DNA of 64,000 bases, from NCBI GenBank assembly GCA_003142855.1, contig PLNW01000122.1:1-64000 (forward strand). Reading direction: 5' to 3'. How positions within the stretch are numbered: position 1 is the first letter of the stretch; each line of letters starts with the position of its first letter. Shown piece after piece: positions 22,651 to 32,988 of the stretch. The notes under the pieces were generated by a model. The model did not search any database. It was not told the DNA's origin and saw only the letters and a list, made by a program, of their open reading frames with translations. The position numbers and the translations under genes are program-made. Source of the DNA: Myxococcales bacterium. GTDB taxonomy: Bacteria > Myxococcota_A > Polyangia > Fen-1088.

Positions 22651-23996
22651 GCTTGCTCAATCTGCAAGCCATCCGCACGCAACTGACTCACGCCGAGCCC
22701 TGCGTGCTGGCCGGCCGGGTGACGCGCGCCTCGGGCATCGTGGTGGAGGCGGCGCTGCCCCAGGTGGCGGTGGGAACTTCGTGCGAGATTCACGCCGCCG
22801 GGAACCGCAAGGTTGCGGCTGAGGTGGTGGGCTTTGCTGGTTCGCAAGCCATCCTGATGCCATTCGGCGACGTGCGCGGCATCGGTGAGGGTTGCCCGGT
22901 CATCCCCCGCGCCAGCGCGGGCGAGATCGTCGTAGGTGAAGCGCTGCTCGGCCGGGTGGTTGACGCCGCCATGCGACCGCTCGACGGCATGCCCGCCCCG
23001 ATTCTGCATACGCGCGTGCCTTTGCATGCGCCGCCCCCGCCTGCCATGAGCCGGCGGCGCATCAGCAAGCCTCTGGCGCTGGGCATCCGTTCCATCGACG
23101 CCTGCCTGACCTGCGGCGAGGGCCAGCGACTCGGCATCATGTCGGGCCCGGGCGTGGGCAAGAGCGTGCTTTTGGGCATGCTCGCGCGCAGTGCCGACGC
23201 CGACGTCATCGTGGTGGGGCTGGTGGGCGAACGCGGCCGCGAAGTGCGCGAGTTCGTGGAGCGCGACCTGGGCCAGGGTCTGCAGCGTTCCGTGGTCGTG
23301 GTGGCCACCGGCGACGAGCCACCCTTGGTGCGCGTGCGCGCCGCCATGGCCGCCACCGCGGTGGCCGAGTACTTCCGCAACCACGGCAAGCGCGTGCTCT
23401 TGTTGCTCGATTCGCTCACCCGGGTGGCCATGGCACAAAGGGAAATCGGGCTGGCCGCGGGCGAGCCTCCCACCGCGCGCGGCTATCCGCCGTCGGTGTT
23501 CGCCCTGCTGCCACGCTTGGTGGAGCGTGCGGGAAACGTCGAGGGCGTGGGCAGCATCACCGCCATGTACACCGCTCTGGCCGAGGGTGACGATCTCACC
23601 GACCCGGTGGTCGATGCCGCGCGCGCGTGCCTGGATGGCCACATCGTACTGGCGCGCAAGCTGGCGCAACGGGGCCACTTCCCGGCCGTCGACCTGCTCG
23701 GCAGCGTAAGCCGGGTCATGAACGATATCGTGTCAGCCGGCCATCGCGATCTGGCGCAGGAAGCGCGCGAGGTTTTGGCCGCATACCGGGAGACAGCGGA
23801 TCTCATCGAGGTGGGCGCGTACGTCGCTGGCACCAATGCGCGCGTCGACCGCGCTCTTCGCTGCATCAATGAAGTCAACAGCGTGCTTCGCCAGGGCCCG
23901 GAGGAACGTTTCACGCTGGAGCAGACCTTGGCCGAGCTTAAGCGCGCGCTGGACGGGCCGCCTGCCGCGGCTCCGGCCAAGCAGGGAGTGCCATGA
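22647..23996 (+). CDS. fliI: Flagellum-specific export ATPase FliI
   Basis: The 449-residue protein is a type III secretion ATPase of F1-beta type, with Walker A GPGVGKSVLLG (about residue 168), VVGLVGERGREVREFVE, Walker B VLLLLDSLTRVAMAQREIG and the specific RGYPPSVFALLPRLVERAGN region. It powers unfolding and export of rod, hook and filament proteins. The GTG start at 22647 overlaps the fliH stop (GTGA); the longer ATG frame would intrude into fliH. The stop overlaps the next ATG (ATGA). The usual fliJ does not follow; a fliJ-like gene is at 42562. Confidence 0.96.
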   Translation: MSLLNLQAIRTQLTHAEPCVLAGRVTRASGIVVEAALPQVAVGTSCEIHAAGNRKVAAEVVGFAGSQAILMPFGDVRGIGEGCPVIPRASAGEIVVGEALLGRVVDAAMRPLDGMPAPILHTRVPLHAPPPPAMSRRRISKPLALGIRSIDACLTCGEGQRLGIMSGPGVGKSVLLGMLARSADADVIVVGLVGERGREVREFVERDLGQGLQRSVVVVATGDEPPLVRVRAAMAATAVAEYFRNHGKRVLLLLDSLTRVAMAQREIGLAAGEPPTARGYPPSVFALLPRLVERAGNVEGVGSITAMYTALAEGDDLTDPVVDAARACLDGHIVLARKLAQRGHFPAVDLLGSVSRVMNDIVSAGHRDLAQEAREVLAAYRETADLIEVGAYVAGTNARVDRALRCINEVNSVLRQGPEERFTLEQTLAELKRALDGPPAAAPAKQGVP

Positions 23997-24826
23997 CGAC
24001 AATGCTGTTGCATCTATGGTTGCTCGCGGCCAGCGCGGCCGCCGCGCCGGACACCAGCCTCACGCCGCCGCCGCTCACACCTACGGTGGAAGGGCCGGCT
24101 GCACCTTCCCCGGCGCCACCGCCCCTGCCCACACTGCCCGGCCTCCCCGGATCAGCGGCAGGCTCGGGCGCCGGCGCTGCCTCGGGACGAGCGCGCGCGC
24201 CGGAAGCAAACCCGGTTGATGGACAGAAGGCCGCTACGCAGAAGCGTGATGCGAAATCTGACGGCTCCGCTCGACTCGGCGGCGACAAAAGCACGCGCAC
24301 GCCTAGCAAACGACCCGCCAAACCCGTCCTGCCCACGTTGACCCCCACGGCTCTCAAAGGCGAGTTGCACCAGACGCTGGCCAAACCGGGCGAGGCGCCC
24401 GTGCCGGTTACCGATCGGGCGCGTCTCGAGCAGTTGGCATCGGAGATCGCCCATGCGCGTGAGGCGCTCCGGCAGGAGACGGCCCGCCTGGAGGCGCTTG
24501 TCAAACAGGTCGGTCCGTGCGGCGAGGCTCGCAGTTCGTCGAGCGAGATCGACCCTGCTGCGGCTGCAGCAGCAACGGCGGCCAAAGAGGCGGCTCGCGA
24601 GCAGCTGGACAGCGTGTCCAAGGCTTTGAAAGGCATGAAGCCCGAACAAGCAGCGGCGGTGGTGTCGCTGCTGGATCACCGTCTGGCTGGCGAGGTTCTG
24701 CGTCGCATGCGGCCCGCCGACGCCGGGGCTTTGATGGGCTACTTGAAACCGGAGGTGGCCGCCGGGCTGGCCACCGAGATCGCAACCCGCAAGCCGACCC
24801 TGGCCAAGAAGGGAACCGCCCCATGA
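23993..24826 (+). CDS. MotE-like flagellar protein (coiled coil plus MgtE-N-like domain)
   Basis: The 277-residue protein begins with a signal-like helix (MLLHLWLLAASAAAAPD), has a long Pro/Ala/Lys-rich segment to about residue 135, a coiled coil (RLEQLASEIAHAREALRQET, about 142-170) and a C-terminal MgtE-N-like domain (LKGMKPEQAAAVVSLLDHRL, VLRRMRPADAGALMGYLKPE). This layout matches MotE-type periplasmic chaperones of the stator and related proteins found between fliI/fliJ and fliK. It overlaps its neighbours by four bases at both ends. The exact role here is inferred from architecture and position. Confidence 0.7.
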   Translation: MTTMLLHLWLLAASAAAAPDTSLTPPPLTPTVEGPAAPSPAPPPLPTLPGLPGSAAGSGAGAASGRARAPEANPVDGQKAATQKRDAKSDGSARLGGDKSTRTPSKRPAKPVLPTLTPTALKGELHQTLAKPGEAPVPVTDRARLEQLASEIAHAREALRQETARLEALVKQVGPCGEARSSSSEIDPAAAAAATAAKEAAREQLDSVSKALKGMKPEQAAAVVSLLDHRLAGEVLRRMRPADAGALMGYLKPEVAAGLATEIATRKPTLAKKGTAP

Positions 24827-27126
24827 AGCTCGTCGCCGCTGCTCTTGCGCAGCCCCAGTCCGAAACGGTTTCCCTTGGTTCTGGCAACGCTTCTGGTCGC
24901 GAGCGGGACAGCAACTTCGCCCAGCTGCTGCGAGGGTCGCTCGGCAAGTTGCAAGGGAACTCTTCGTCGCCAGCGCGGGCGACAACGCAGGAAACGCGGC
25001 CGGAGGGGACAGTGACGGCGGTTCAACTTCGCAGCTCGGGCGCGACTGAGTCCAGGGCGCCGGCCACCCCCTTCGGAGACTTCGGGGCCAACACCCCACC
25101 CCGCCTCCCCTCGCACGCTTCGCGCGCGCCCCTCGCGGCCACGACCACGGCTACGACTACGACTCACCTTTTCGGGGACTATGCCGCCAGCAACGCACGA
25201 CCCGCACCGATCCCGCGGACAGCCGCACAGCCGACCGCCGCCGCCATTCCACGTGCGGCTGGCGACTTGGCAGAATTGCGCTCGCTGGAATTGGAAGGCA
25301 CGGGCACGGGCATAGTGATCACGACCTCCGCGACCCTGGGCGGACGCCTCATGGTGGTGGAAAGGGAAGCATCGTCACCTGCGCCAGCCACGATTTCCAC
25401 AGCGAAGGCCGATACCGCGAGCGCGGCCGATAGTCTTGCGCGGGCCGCGCTGGTACCTGCGCCGGCCACGACTGCGGCCTCAGCCACGACCGCGGCCACG
25501 GCTAGTGGATCGAGTGCAGTTCATGCCTTTGCACGGATGGCGCTGGCTCCTGCGCCGGCCACGACTACGGCCACGACAACTCCTGATGACTCGGGTGCGG
25601 CTCATCGCTTTGCACGGATCGCGCCGGCTTCTGCGCCGACCTCCCCCTTCGGGGACTTCGGGTCCGACACCACGCCCTGCCTCCCCGCGCGCGCTTCGCG
25701 CGCGCCCCTCGCCCCCTTCGGAGACTTCGGGTCCGACACCACGCCCTGCCTCCCCGCGCGCGCTTCGCACGCGCCCCTCGCGGCCACGACCACCACCACG
25801 GCTAGTGGATCGAGCTCGGCCCAGAGCTTTTCACAATCCACGGCGGATTCTCTGACGGCCCCCACGACTGGTGGATCGAATGCGGTTCATGCCTTTGCAC
25901 GGATCGCGCTGGCTTCCGTGCCGACCACAGCCACGGCCACGACCGCCACCACGGCTAGTGGATCGAGTGCGGCTCAGAGCTCTGCACGAACCGCCGCGCA
26001 TTCTGCGGCGACCACGACCACGACCACGACCACGGCACCGGCACCGGCCACCGCCACGGTCACGGCTCCGGCACCGGCCGCCGCTGCCGATGCCGATGTC
26101 GCACCACTCACTGCTCAGGCTGGGCAACCCGCCGAGCTAGCCCAGGCAACACACGACGATTCCGCCGCATCGAATAGCGCACCGCCGCTGGTAGCTGGTG
26201 CGACCTCTCGTCCTGCCAAGCCCGCATCGGCTGCCCCACAGCCTGCTGCCCCGATGACAATTGTGAACGCCCAACCCGCCGCCGATGCGAAGGCGCCAAC
26301 CGGGCCGGCCCCTCAGCCCTGGGCCGAGACGCGCGATCGAATCAGCGCGGCCCACTCGCAAGAACGCCCGCGTGCACAAGACAGCACCGATGATTCCAGC
26401 CCGGCGCCGTCCCCATCGCTGGCCATCTTCGGCGCGGCCGCGAATCCCATCACGCCTGCTGTCCATACCCACAACCTACACGCAAGCGAGAGGACCGCAG
26501 TTTCAGAGAATCCCCACGCGCTGCCGACCAGCGATAGCAAGCAGACCGCGGACCATGCGGCCCCTGCCTTGTCAGTGCCCGCCCAGACAACACACCAACC
26601 TGGCCAGAGCGGTCTTCGGGCTGAGGCGCAGGTGACCACGACTTTGCCGCAGGCCCTGCCGCAGGTCACGCTGCCACTTCCTACCCCGGCGACCAGCGCG
26701 GTAGCCGCCGACCTTCGCGCCGCCGTTCACCTTCCGGCCCAGGCTGCACCTCTGGCCGCCCAGGCGGCGCGCGACGACGGACTTAGCATGACCGTACTGC
26801 CGCATGCCGCGCACATGGCCATCGAATCGCCGGACGGGGATCTGGATTTGCACATGCGCGTGCGACAGGGCAGCGCCGAGATCACGGTGGGCGGATCCAT
26901 GGCGCACCTCTTCGATACGCGCGCGCCCGAGGCCCGCGCGGCCCTGGCGGGCGAAGGTCTTGCCTTGGGTCGTTTCGATTCTGGCCAACAAGGTGGCGGG
27001 CAGCAGAACCAGCCGACGCCCGAAACCCCAGAAGCGGCAGGCGAATCGCCCACCGCCTACCGGCCCCACCAAACCGCCCCAGTTCCGATCGCGCTAGGCG
27101 ACGGCCGCATCCACGTCACTGCTTGA
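24823..27126 (+). CDS. fliK: Flagellar hook-length control protein FliK with expanded repeats
   Basis: The 767-residue protein starts at the ATG overlapping the preceding TGA. Most of it is low-complexity Ala/Thr/Pro sequence, as in other molecular-ruler proteins. The C-terminal part has a Flg_hook-type region (IESPDGDLDLHMRVRQGSAE, then ITVGGSMAHLFDTRAPEARA). The middle contains three in-frame copies of a 23-residue unit with the core PFGDFG(S/A)(D/N)T and at least three copies of a HAFARIALAPAP-type unit, so the ruler length may vary between strains. FliK sets hook length and switches export specificity; it precedes flgD and flgE, as usual. Confidence 0.85.
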   Translation: MKLVAAALAQPQSETVSLGSGNASGRERDSNFAQLLRGSLGKLQGNSSSPARATTQETRPEGTVTAVQLRSSGATESRAPATPFGDFGANTPPRLPSHASRAPLAATTTATTTTHLFGDYAASNARPAPIPRTAAQPTAAAIPRAAGDLAELRSLELEGTGTGIVITTSATLGGRLMVVEREASSPAPATISTAKADTASAADSLARAALVPAPATTAASATTAATASGSSAVHAFARMALAPAPATTTATTTPDDSGAAHRFARIAPASAPTSPFGDFGSDTTPCLPARASRAPLAPFGDFGSDTTPCLPARASHAPLAATTTTTASGSSSAQSFSQSTADSLTAPTTGGSNAVHAFARIALASVPTTATATTATTASGSSAAQSSARTAAHSAATTTTTTTTAPAPATATVTAPAPAAAADADVAPLTAQAGQPAELAQATHDDSAASNSAPPLVAGATSRPAKPASAAPQPAAPMTIVNAQPAADAKAPTGPAPQPWAETRDRISAAHSQERPRAQDSTDDSSPAPSPSLAIFGAAANPITPAVHTHNLHASERTAVSENPHALPTSDSKQTADHAAPALSVPAQTTHQPGQSGLRAEAQVTTTLPQALPQVTLPLPTPATSAVAADLRAAVHLPAQAAPLAAQAARDDGLSMTVLPHAAHMAIESPDGDLDLHMRVRQGSAEITVGGSMAHLFDTRAPEARAALAGEGLALGRFDSGQQGGGQQNQPTPETPEAAGESPTAYRPHQTAPVPIALGDGRIHVTA
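25067..25135 (+). repeat. 69-bp repeat inside fliK, copy 1
   Basis: This unit begins CCCCCTTCGGAGACTTCGGG and ends near TTCGCGCGCGCCCCTC. It is in the same reading frame as the two later copies (offset 576 bp from copy 2) but is more diverged, with GCCAACACC in place of TCCGACACC. Confidence 0.75.
25643..25780 (+). repeat. 69-bp repeat inside fliK, tandem copies 2 and 3
   Basis: Two head-to-tail units start at 25643 and 25712. Each begins CCCCCTTCGG(G/A)GACTTCGGG and contains GCGCGCGCTTCGC, an almost perfect inverted repeat around TT/TTC. They differ at only a few positions and encode 23 residues each. The built-in palindromes resemble intergenic mobile repeats. Confidence 0.85.
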
Positions 27127-27137
27127 AGGAGAGCACC

Positions 27138-27836
27138 ATGTCCATAGATACCTCGACAGTCACCAACGCAACTCAAGCTGTGCAACAGCCGGCTGACGCC
27201 ACGGGCTCCAACGAGCTGGGGAAGGACCAGTTCCTGCAGATCCTGACCGCACAGCTTGCCAATCAGGATCCCACTGCTCCCATGGACAGCAACGCCTTCG
27301 TGGCGCAACTAGCGCAGTTCTCTGCCTTGGAACAAGCGCAGAACACCAATGACACCCTCACGCAGATGCTGGCTTTGCAGCAGACGACTGGCCAGACCGG
27401 AAATGTTTCGGTGGCCGTGGCCGCGGTAGGCAAGCAAGCGTCCTACAACGCCAGTCAGATGACCCTCAGCGCGGGCGGAAGCCTCGGCGTGACCGCCATC
27501 CTGGCTTCACCGGCGACGAACGTTACCCTGGAAGTTGACGATGCCAACGGAAACCAAGTGCGCAGCCAGCAGTTCGGCGCCTTGGCGGCGGGGTCCAACA
27601 ACCTGACCTGGGACGGGTACAACGACGCGGGTGTGGCTCAGGCGCCCGGAAACTACACCCTCACTGTGTCAGCCACCGACATTTCCGGCAATCCCGTGTC
27701 GGTGACCCAGCAGGCCTCTGGCCTGGTCACCGGCGTCACGTTCCAGAATGGAGCCGCCCAACTCATGATCAACAACAATACGCCTGTCTCGCTTAGCGAC
27801 CTCATTTCAATTCAGCAAGTCAACAGCACGCAGTAA
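27138..27836 (+). CDS. flgD: Flagellar hook assembly scaffold FlgD
   Basis: The 232-residue protein has the FlgD N-terminal motif LGKDQFLQILTAQLANQDPT followed by PMDSNAFVAQLAQFSALEQ, and the C-terminal FlgD-Ig/tudor region (VTLEVDDANGNQVRSQQFG, LTWDGYNDAG). FlgD caps the growing hook. The ATG at 27138 has AAGGAG upstream; an in-frame ATG five codons earlier overlaps that site and is less likely. It is 11 bp after fliK and 20 bp before flgE. Confidence 0.95.
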   Translation: MSIDTSTVTNATQAVQQPADATGSNELGKDQFLQILTAQLANQDPTAPMDSNAFVAQLAQFSALEQAQNTNDTLTQMLALQQTTGQTGNVSVAVAAVGKQASYNASQMTLSAGGSLGVTAILASPATNVTLEVDDANGNQVRSQQFGALAAGSNNLTWDGYNDAGVAQAPGNYTLTVSATDISGNPVSVTQQASGLVTGVTFQNGAAQLMINNNTPVSLSDLISIQQVNSTQ

Positions 27837-27856
27837 CAAGCAGAAAGGGAAACACC

Positions 27857-29176
27857 ATGAGTCTTTTGACCGCAATGTATTCCAGCGCCAGTGGCCTTAA
27901 CGCGACAACCGACGAACTGTCGGTGGTTGGGGACAATATCTCCAACAGCCAAACCGTAGGCTTCAAGGCCTCTCGTACCGATTTTGCAGACGCCATGACC
28001 CAGGAGATGGTCGGGGGAGCGGGCGAACAAGGCCTGGGCGTTCGCACGCTCACCGTGCAGAAACTGATGGCTCAGGGTTCGTTTACCACCACCAATCAGG
28101 ACACCGACGTGGCCATCGAAGGCAATGGCATGTTCGTGCTCAAGGGGTCCTACGGCGGAAGCACCGGCACCTACTACACGCGCGACGGCCAGTTCACCAT
28201 CGACAAGAATGGCTATATGGTCAACGAGGAGGGCCTACGCGTGCAGGGCATGCAGGCTGATACGACCGGCAACGTCTCGTCCGGACTCTTGGGTGACTTG
28301 CAGGTTGGCAACGCTTCTGCGCCCGCCAAGGCCACCGACGACATCACCGTGCGTGGCAATCTGGATTCCACAGCCACCCCGACCGAGAATCCTGTAGCCG
28401 CAACCGGCTACGCGGGCTGGACCGTGACCGATGCCAAGAACACCTCGAATTTTTCGACCAGCATGGTGGTGTACGACTCGCTCGGCAAGCCGGTGCAGCT
28501 CGACGTCTACTTCTGCATGGATAGTGTAGGCGATTGGCACTATCACGCGGTCACCGACGGCGCCAACCTGACCGCCGGCGTGGCCAATACGCCCACCGAG
28601 GTCGCCACCGGTGAGCTGAAGTTCGACACCGAGGGCAAGCTGGTTTCCAACACCACTACAGCGAATACCTTCAATCCGGTCAATGCCACCAATCCGCAGC
28701 CTCTCACTTTCAATTTCGGGACTGGCACCGCCACGGGCGGTAGCGGCCTGGACGGAATCACCCAGTACGCCGCGGCTTCGGCCATGAGCTTCGTGACCCA
28801 GGCAGGTTTCACCTCAGGAAGCCTGAGCAAACTCAGCATCGGCAGCGACGGCACGATCACCGGCGGATTCACCAACGGACAGAGCCGGATATTGGGACAA
28901 CTGGTTCTGGGAAACTTCGCGGCTCCGGACCAGCTCGCGCGCACTGGAGGATCCCTCTACCAGGAAACCGTCGCTTCAGGCCCCGGCACCCTGGGAACGC
29001 CAGCCACGGCGGACCGAGGCAGCATCAGCGCGGGTGCGTTGGAGCAATCCAACGTCGACCTTGCGCAGGAGTTTATCAACATGATCGCGGCACAGCGTAG
29101 CTTCGAAGCCGATTCCAAGACCCTGACCACCGCTGACCAGCTCCTGTCGGATCTGATGATGATTCACCGTCAGTAG
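27857..29176 (+). CDS. flgE: Flagellar hook protein FlgE
   Basis: The 439-residue protein has the rod/hook N-terminal signature (MSLLTAMYSSASGLNATTDE, VVGDNISNSQTVGFKASRTD), the FlgE-specific middle (TSMVVYDSLGKPVQLDVYF) and the C-terminal helix (ALEQSNVDLAQEFINMIAAQ, RSFEADSKTLTTADQLL). It is the universal-joint subunit. An AGAAAGGG site precedes the ATG. The length is within the normal FlgE range and nothing appears truncated. Confidence 0.96.
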   Translation: MSLLTAMYSSASGLNATTDELSVVGDNISNSQTVGFKASRTDFADAMTQEMVGGAGEQGLGVRTLTVQKLMAQGSFTTTNQDTDVAIEGNGMFVLKGSYGGSTGTYYTRDGQFTIDKNGYMVNEEGLRVQGMQADTTGNVSSGLLGDLQVGNASAPAKATDDITVRGNLDSTATPTENPVAATGYAGWTVTDAKNTSNFSTSMVVYDSLGKPVQLDVYFCMDSVGDWHYHAVTDGANLTAGVANTPTEVATGELKFDTEGKLVSNTTTANTFNPVNATNPQPLTFNFGTGTATGGSGLDGITQYAAASAMSFVTQAGFTSGSLSKLSIGSDGTITGGFTNGQSRILGQLVLGNFAAPDQLARTGGSLYQETVASGPGTLGTPATADRGSISAGALEQSNVDLAQEFINMIAAQRSFEADSKTLTTADQLLSDLMMIHRQ

Positions 29177-29277
29177 CCTTGGGCGCCGGGGCTGTGGCGA
29201 TTGTGCCCAGCCCGCCGGCTTTCGGCGCCGGCGCGCCACTTCTCCTTCTCGCAAACCTTTTGCACGGACGCCGACCC

Positions 29278-29511
29278 ATGATCTACGTCACCCGGCTCGA
29301 TCACAACACCATGGTAGTGAACGCCGAGCTCATCGCCACGGTCGAAAGTACGCCCGACACCCTCATCACCCTGAACAATGGTCATCAGTTCCTGGTGCGA
29401 GATACGGTCGAGGACGTGGTGGCTCGGGCCATCGAGTATCGGCGCCAGGTCAGCGGCGCTTTGCGCGTGGTTTCAGCGGCGCCCGACCCAGACAAACAAG
29501 GAAGCAGCTAG
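29278..29511 (+). CDS. flbD: FlbD / SwrD-family flagellar protein
   Basis: The 77-residue protein starts MIYVTRLDHNTMVVNAELIA and continues VESTPDTLITLNNGHQFLVR, the diagnostic FlbD pattern with the tyrosine/arginine start. Homologues are encoded between flgE and motA in many flagellated bacteria and help motor power output in Bacillus (SwrD). The earlier in-frame start at 29179 adds a hydrophobic, non-conserved extension and is rejected. The 100-bp gap before it contains only GC-rich inverted repeats. The stop lies three bases before motA. Confidence 0.9.
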   Translation: MIYVTRLDHNTMVVNAELIATVESTPDTLITLNNGHQFLVRDTVEDVVARAIEYRRQVSGALRVVSAAPDPDKQGSS

Positions 29512-29514
29512 CCC

Positions 29515-30282
29515 ATGGACCTCACGACAATCGCTGGCGTCGTCGTTGCCATCGGCTTCATTCTCGGCGGGCAACTGCTTGAAGGGGGGCACGTCGGGTC
29601 CATTGTTCAGGGCACGGCCGCGCTTATCGTCTTCGGTGGCACATTCGGTGCAGTGTTGGTCAGCTTTCCTCTGAAGGACGTGAAGCGCGGATTGCAGCTG
29701 GCGGCCATGGCCATGCGGGAGAAGAAGAGCGACCTGGACCAAATCGTTCAGCAGATCGTGGAATTGGCGGGTGTCGCGCGGCGGGATGGCGTCCTGGCAC
29801 TGGAACAGCGCCTGCCAGCCCTGCAAGACGACTTCCTCAGACGCGCAGTGGGCTTCATCGTGGACGGCGTGGACGCCATTGTCACGCGCGACGCACTGGA
29901 AACGGAGATCATGCACCATTTCGAGGGAGACACGGTGGGGGCCAAGATCTTCGAGTCCGCAGGTGGCTATGCTCCCACCATCGGCATTCTGGGTGCGGTG
30001 CTGGGGCTGATTCACGTCATGGAGAACCTCAACGATCCCTCCAAGCTTGGAGGCGGCATTGCGGTTGCTTTCGTGGCCACTGTGTATGGTGTGGGCAGCG
30101 CCAACATCCTGTTCCTGCCGTTCGCCACTAAGATCAAGCGCAAACTGGGCCTAGAGAAAGAGCGGCGCGTCCTCATTGCCGAGGGCGTGCTCTCCATCCA
30201 AGCCGGACTAAATCCGCGCGTGCTGGAAGAGAAGATCCGCGCCTACGCCGGCGGCCACGCCCCGGCTGCCAAGAAAGAATAG
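29515..30282 (+). CDS. motA: Flagellar stator protein MotA
   Basis: The 255-residue protein has four transmembrane segments (about 4-24, 33-53, 150-170 and 182-203), with the conserved GGYAPTIGILGAVLGLIHVM region and a large cytoplasmic loop containing the RRDGVLALEQ segment that faces FliG. MotA and MotB form the ion-driven stator. The overall form is PomA/MotA-like; the ion specificity cannot be decided. It is followed three bases later by motB. Confidence 0.96.
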   Translation: MDLTTIAGVVVAIGFILGGQLLEGGHVGSIVQGTAALIVFGGTFGAVLVSFPLKDVKRGLQLAAMAMREKKSDLDQIVQQIVELAGVARRDGVLALEQRLPALQDDFLRRAVGFIVDGVDAIVTRDALETEIMHHFEGDTVGAKIFESAGGYAPTIGILGAVLGLIHVMENLNDPSKLGGGIAVAFVATVYGVGSANILFLPFATKIKRKLGLEKERRVLIAEGVLSIQAGLNPRVLEEKIRAYAGGHAPAAKKE

Positions 30283-30285
30283 CCC

Positions 30286-31062
30286 GTGGCGAAAAAACGG
30301 GAACACGCTGAGGAACACGAGAACCACGAGCGCTGGCTGGTCTCCTATGCCGACTTCATGACCCTGCTCTTCGCTTTCTTCGTGGTCATGTACTCGGTCA
30401 GCCGCATCGACCAGAAGCGCATGGTCGACGTGGTCAAGGCCATCAAGTTCGCCATGCACTACAAGGGCACGGGCGGCTCTGACACGGTTCCCATTTTCGA
30501 AGGACCGGTCACCGAGGGTGGCTGTGTGACCAACTTGGGGGACAGTGCCCCGAACCACCAGGAGGCTGAGGCCGTCGAGGCGGTGCGCCGCCGCATCGAG
30601 AAGAAGCTGAAGGGAATCCTGCTGGAAAGGCCTGAGAATCCCCCCACCGTGATCATGCACACCGAAGGGCGCAAGCTCATGATCCGCCTGTCAGCGTCGC
30701 ACTTCTTCGATCCGGCGCAGGCCGCGATCCGCCCTGAAGTGATCCCTGTGCTGGACGCCATTGCCATCGAGCTGGCGCAGTTCCGCCGGCCCATCCGCAT
30801 CGAAGGCCACACCGACGACCAGACCGGAGGACGCACGCGTTTCCGCGACAACTGGGATCTGTCCGCCTCCCGTGCAGCATCCGTGGCCAGCTACATGCAG
30901 GGCGCCCACCACATCGAGGGCAAGATGCTCATCGCCGCCGGTCGCGGATCCACCTGGCCCATTGCCGACAACAGCACGGCCCAGGGCCGCGAAACCAACC
31001 GGCGGGTCGAGCTGGTCATCGAGGTCAAGCCCGAGGACGCCTTCGAATCCATCGCGCGATAG
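30286..31062 (+). CDS. motB: Flagellar stator protein MotB
   Basis: The 258-residue protein starts at GTG. It has a short charged N-terminus, a single transmembrane helix with the ion-binding Asp (SYADFMTLLFAFFVVMYSVS, about 25-44) and an OmpA-like peptidoglycan-binding domain (HFFDPAQAAIRPEVIPVLDA, IRIEGHTDDQ, SASRAASVASYM, NRRVELVIE). All expected parts are intact. In many gene clusters fliL and fliM follow; here a cheB fragment follows instead. Confidence 0.96.
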   Translation: MAKKREHAEEHENHERWLVSYADFMTLLFAFFVVMYSVSRIDQKRMVDVVKAIKFAMHYKGTGGSDTVPIFEGPVTEGGCVTNLGDSAPNHQEAEAVEAVRRRIEKKLKGILLERPENPPTVIMHTEGRKLMIRLSASHFFDPAQAAIRPEVIPVLDAIAIELAQFRRPIRIEGHTDDQTGGRTRFRDNWDLSASRAASVASYMQGAHHIEGKMLIAAGRGSTWPIADNSTAQGRETNRRVELVIEVKPEDAFESIAR

Positions 31063-32667
<1,605 letters not shown>

Positions 32668-32688
32668 GAAGGAACTCTCCTTAATCGG

Positions 32689-32716
32689 GTATCGACACCT
32701 CTAGCGCGGCCCTTTA
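32689..32716 (-). promoter_or_regulatory. Possible sigma-28 promoter for fliD
   Basis: On the minus strand TAAA (32716-32713) is followed after 16 bases by GTCGATAC (32696-32689), compared with the sigma-28 pattern TAAA-N15-GCCGATAA. The spacing is one base long and two positions of the -10 box differ. It overlaps the end of the FliT-like gene and would leave a leader of about 15 nt. FlgM is encoded in the cluster, so a sigma-28 regulon is expected. Confidence 0.35.
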
Positions 32717-32988
32717 GCGAGATGGCGATAGACCTGGGCCCGGCGACTTGATGCAAGGCGATTCATGTCTCCCACCACGCGTTGTCGCAAGCTGGCCTCC
32801 GCAGCGAAACAGCGTTGCAGCAGTTCGCGCGCCTGTGCGACAACCGCCTGGGATGGCTGCGGCGCCGAGAGGGCACACATGGCTTGCAGGCCCGCGAGCG
32901 CCTGCGCCGCTTCCTCGGCCTTGCCGGCCTGCAAGAGGCGAGCCCCTTCCGCAAGCGTGGTCAGCCAGGGATCGCTGGCCGCCGTCAT
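32701..32988 (-). CDS. Small FliT-like protein between fliS and fliD
   Basis: The 95-residue, mostly helical protein (WLTTLAEGARLLQAGKAEEA, AQARELLQRCFAAEASLRQR, VVGDMNRLASSRRAQVYRHL) sits where a FliT chaperone is often found, with its ATG overlapping the fliS stop (ATGA). Sequence similarity to FliT is weak, so the identification rests on size, helical content and position. If correct it binds FliD before export. The longer frame to 33171 lies inside fliS and is rejected. Confidence 0.55.
   Translation of the reverse strand: MTAASDPWLTTLAEGARLLQAGKAEEAAQALAGLQAMCALSAPQPSQAVVAQARELLQRCFAAEASLRQRVVGDMNRLASSRRAQVYRHLAKGPR

Noticed and set aside
21723..23678. 651-codon minus-strand frame opposite fliG, fliH and fliI
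   Set aside because: The plus strand encodes three conserved flagellar proteins there. The minus frame shows no domain.
24517..24822. Upstream extension of the fliK frame into the preceding gene
   Set aside because: The MotE-like gene is coding there in another frame, and the ATG at 24823 overlaps its stop in the standard ATGA way.
25500..25800. CRISPR array suggested by repeated blocks
   Set aside because: The repeats are in-frame protein-coding units of fliK without regular unique spacers, and no cas genes are present.
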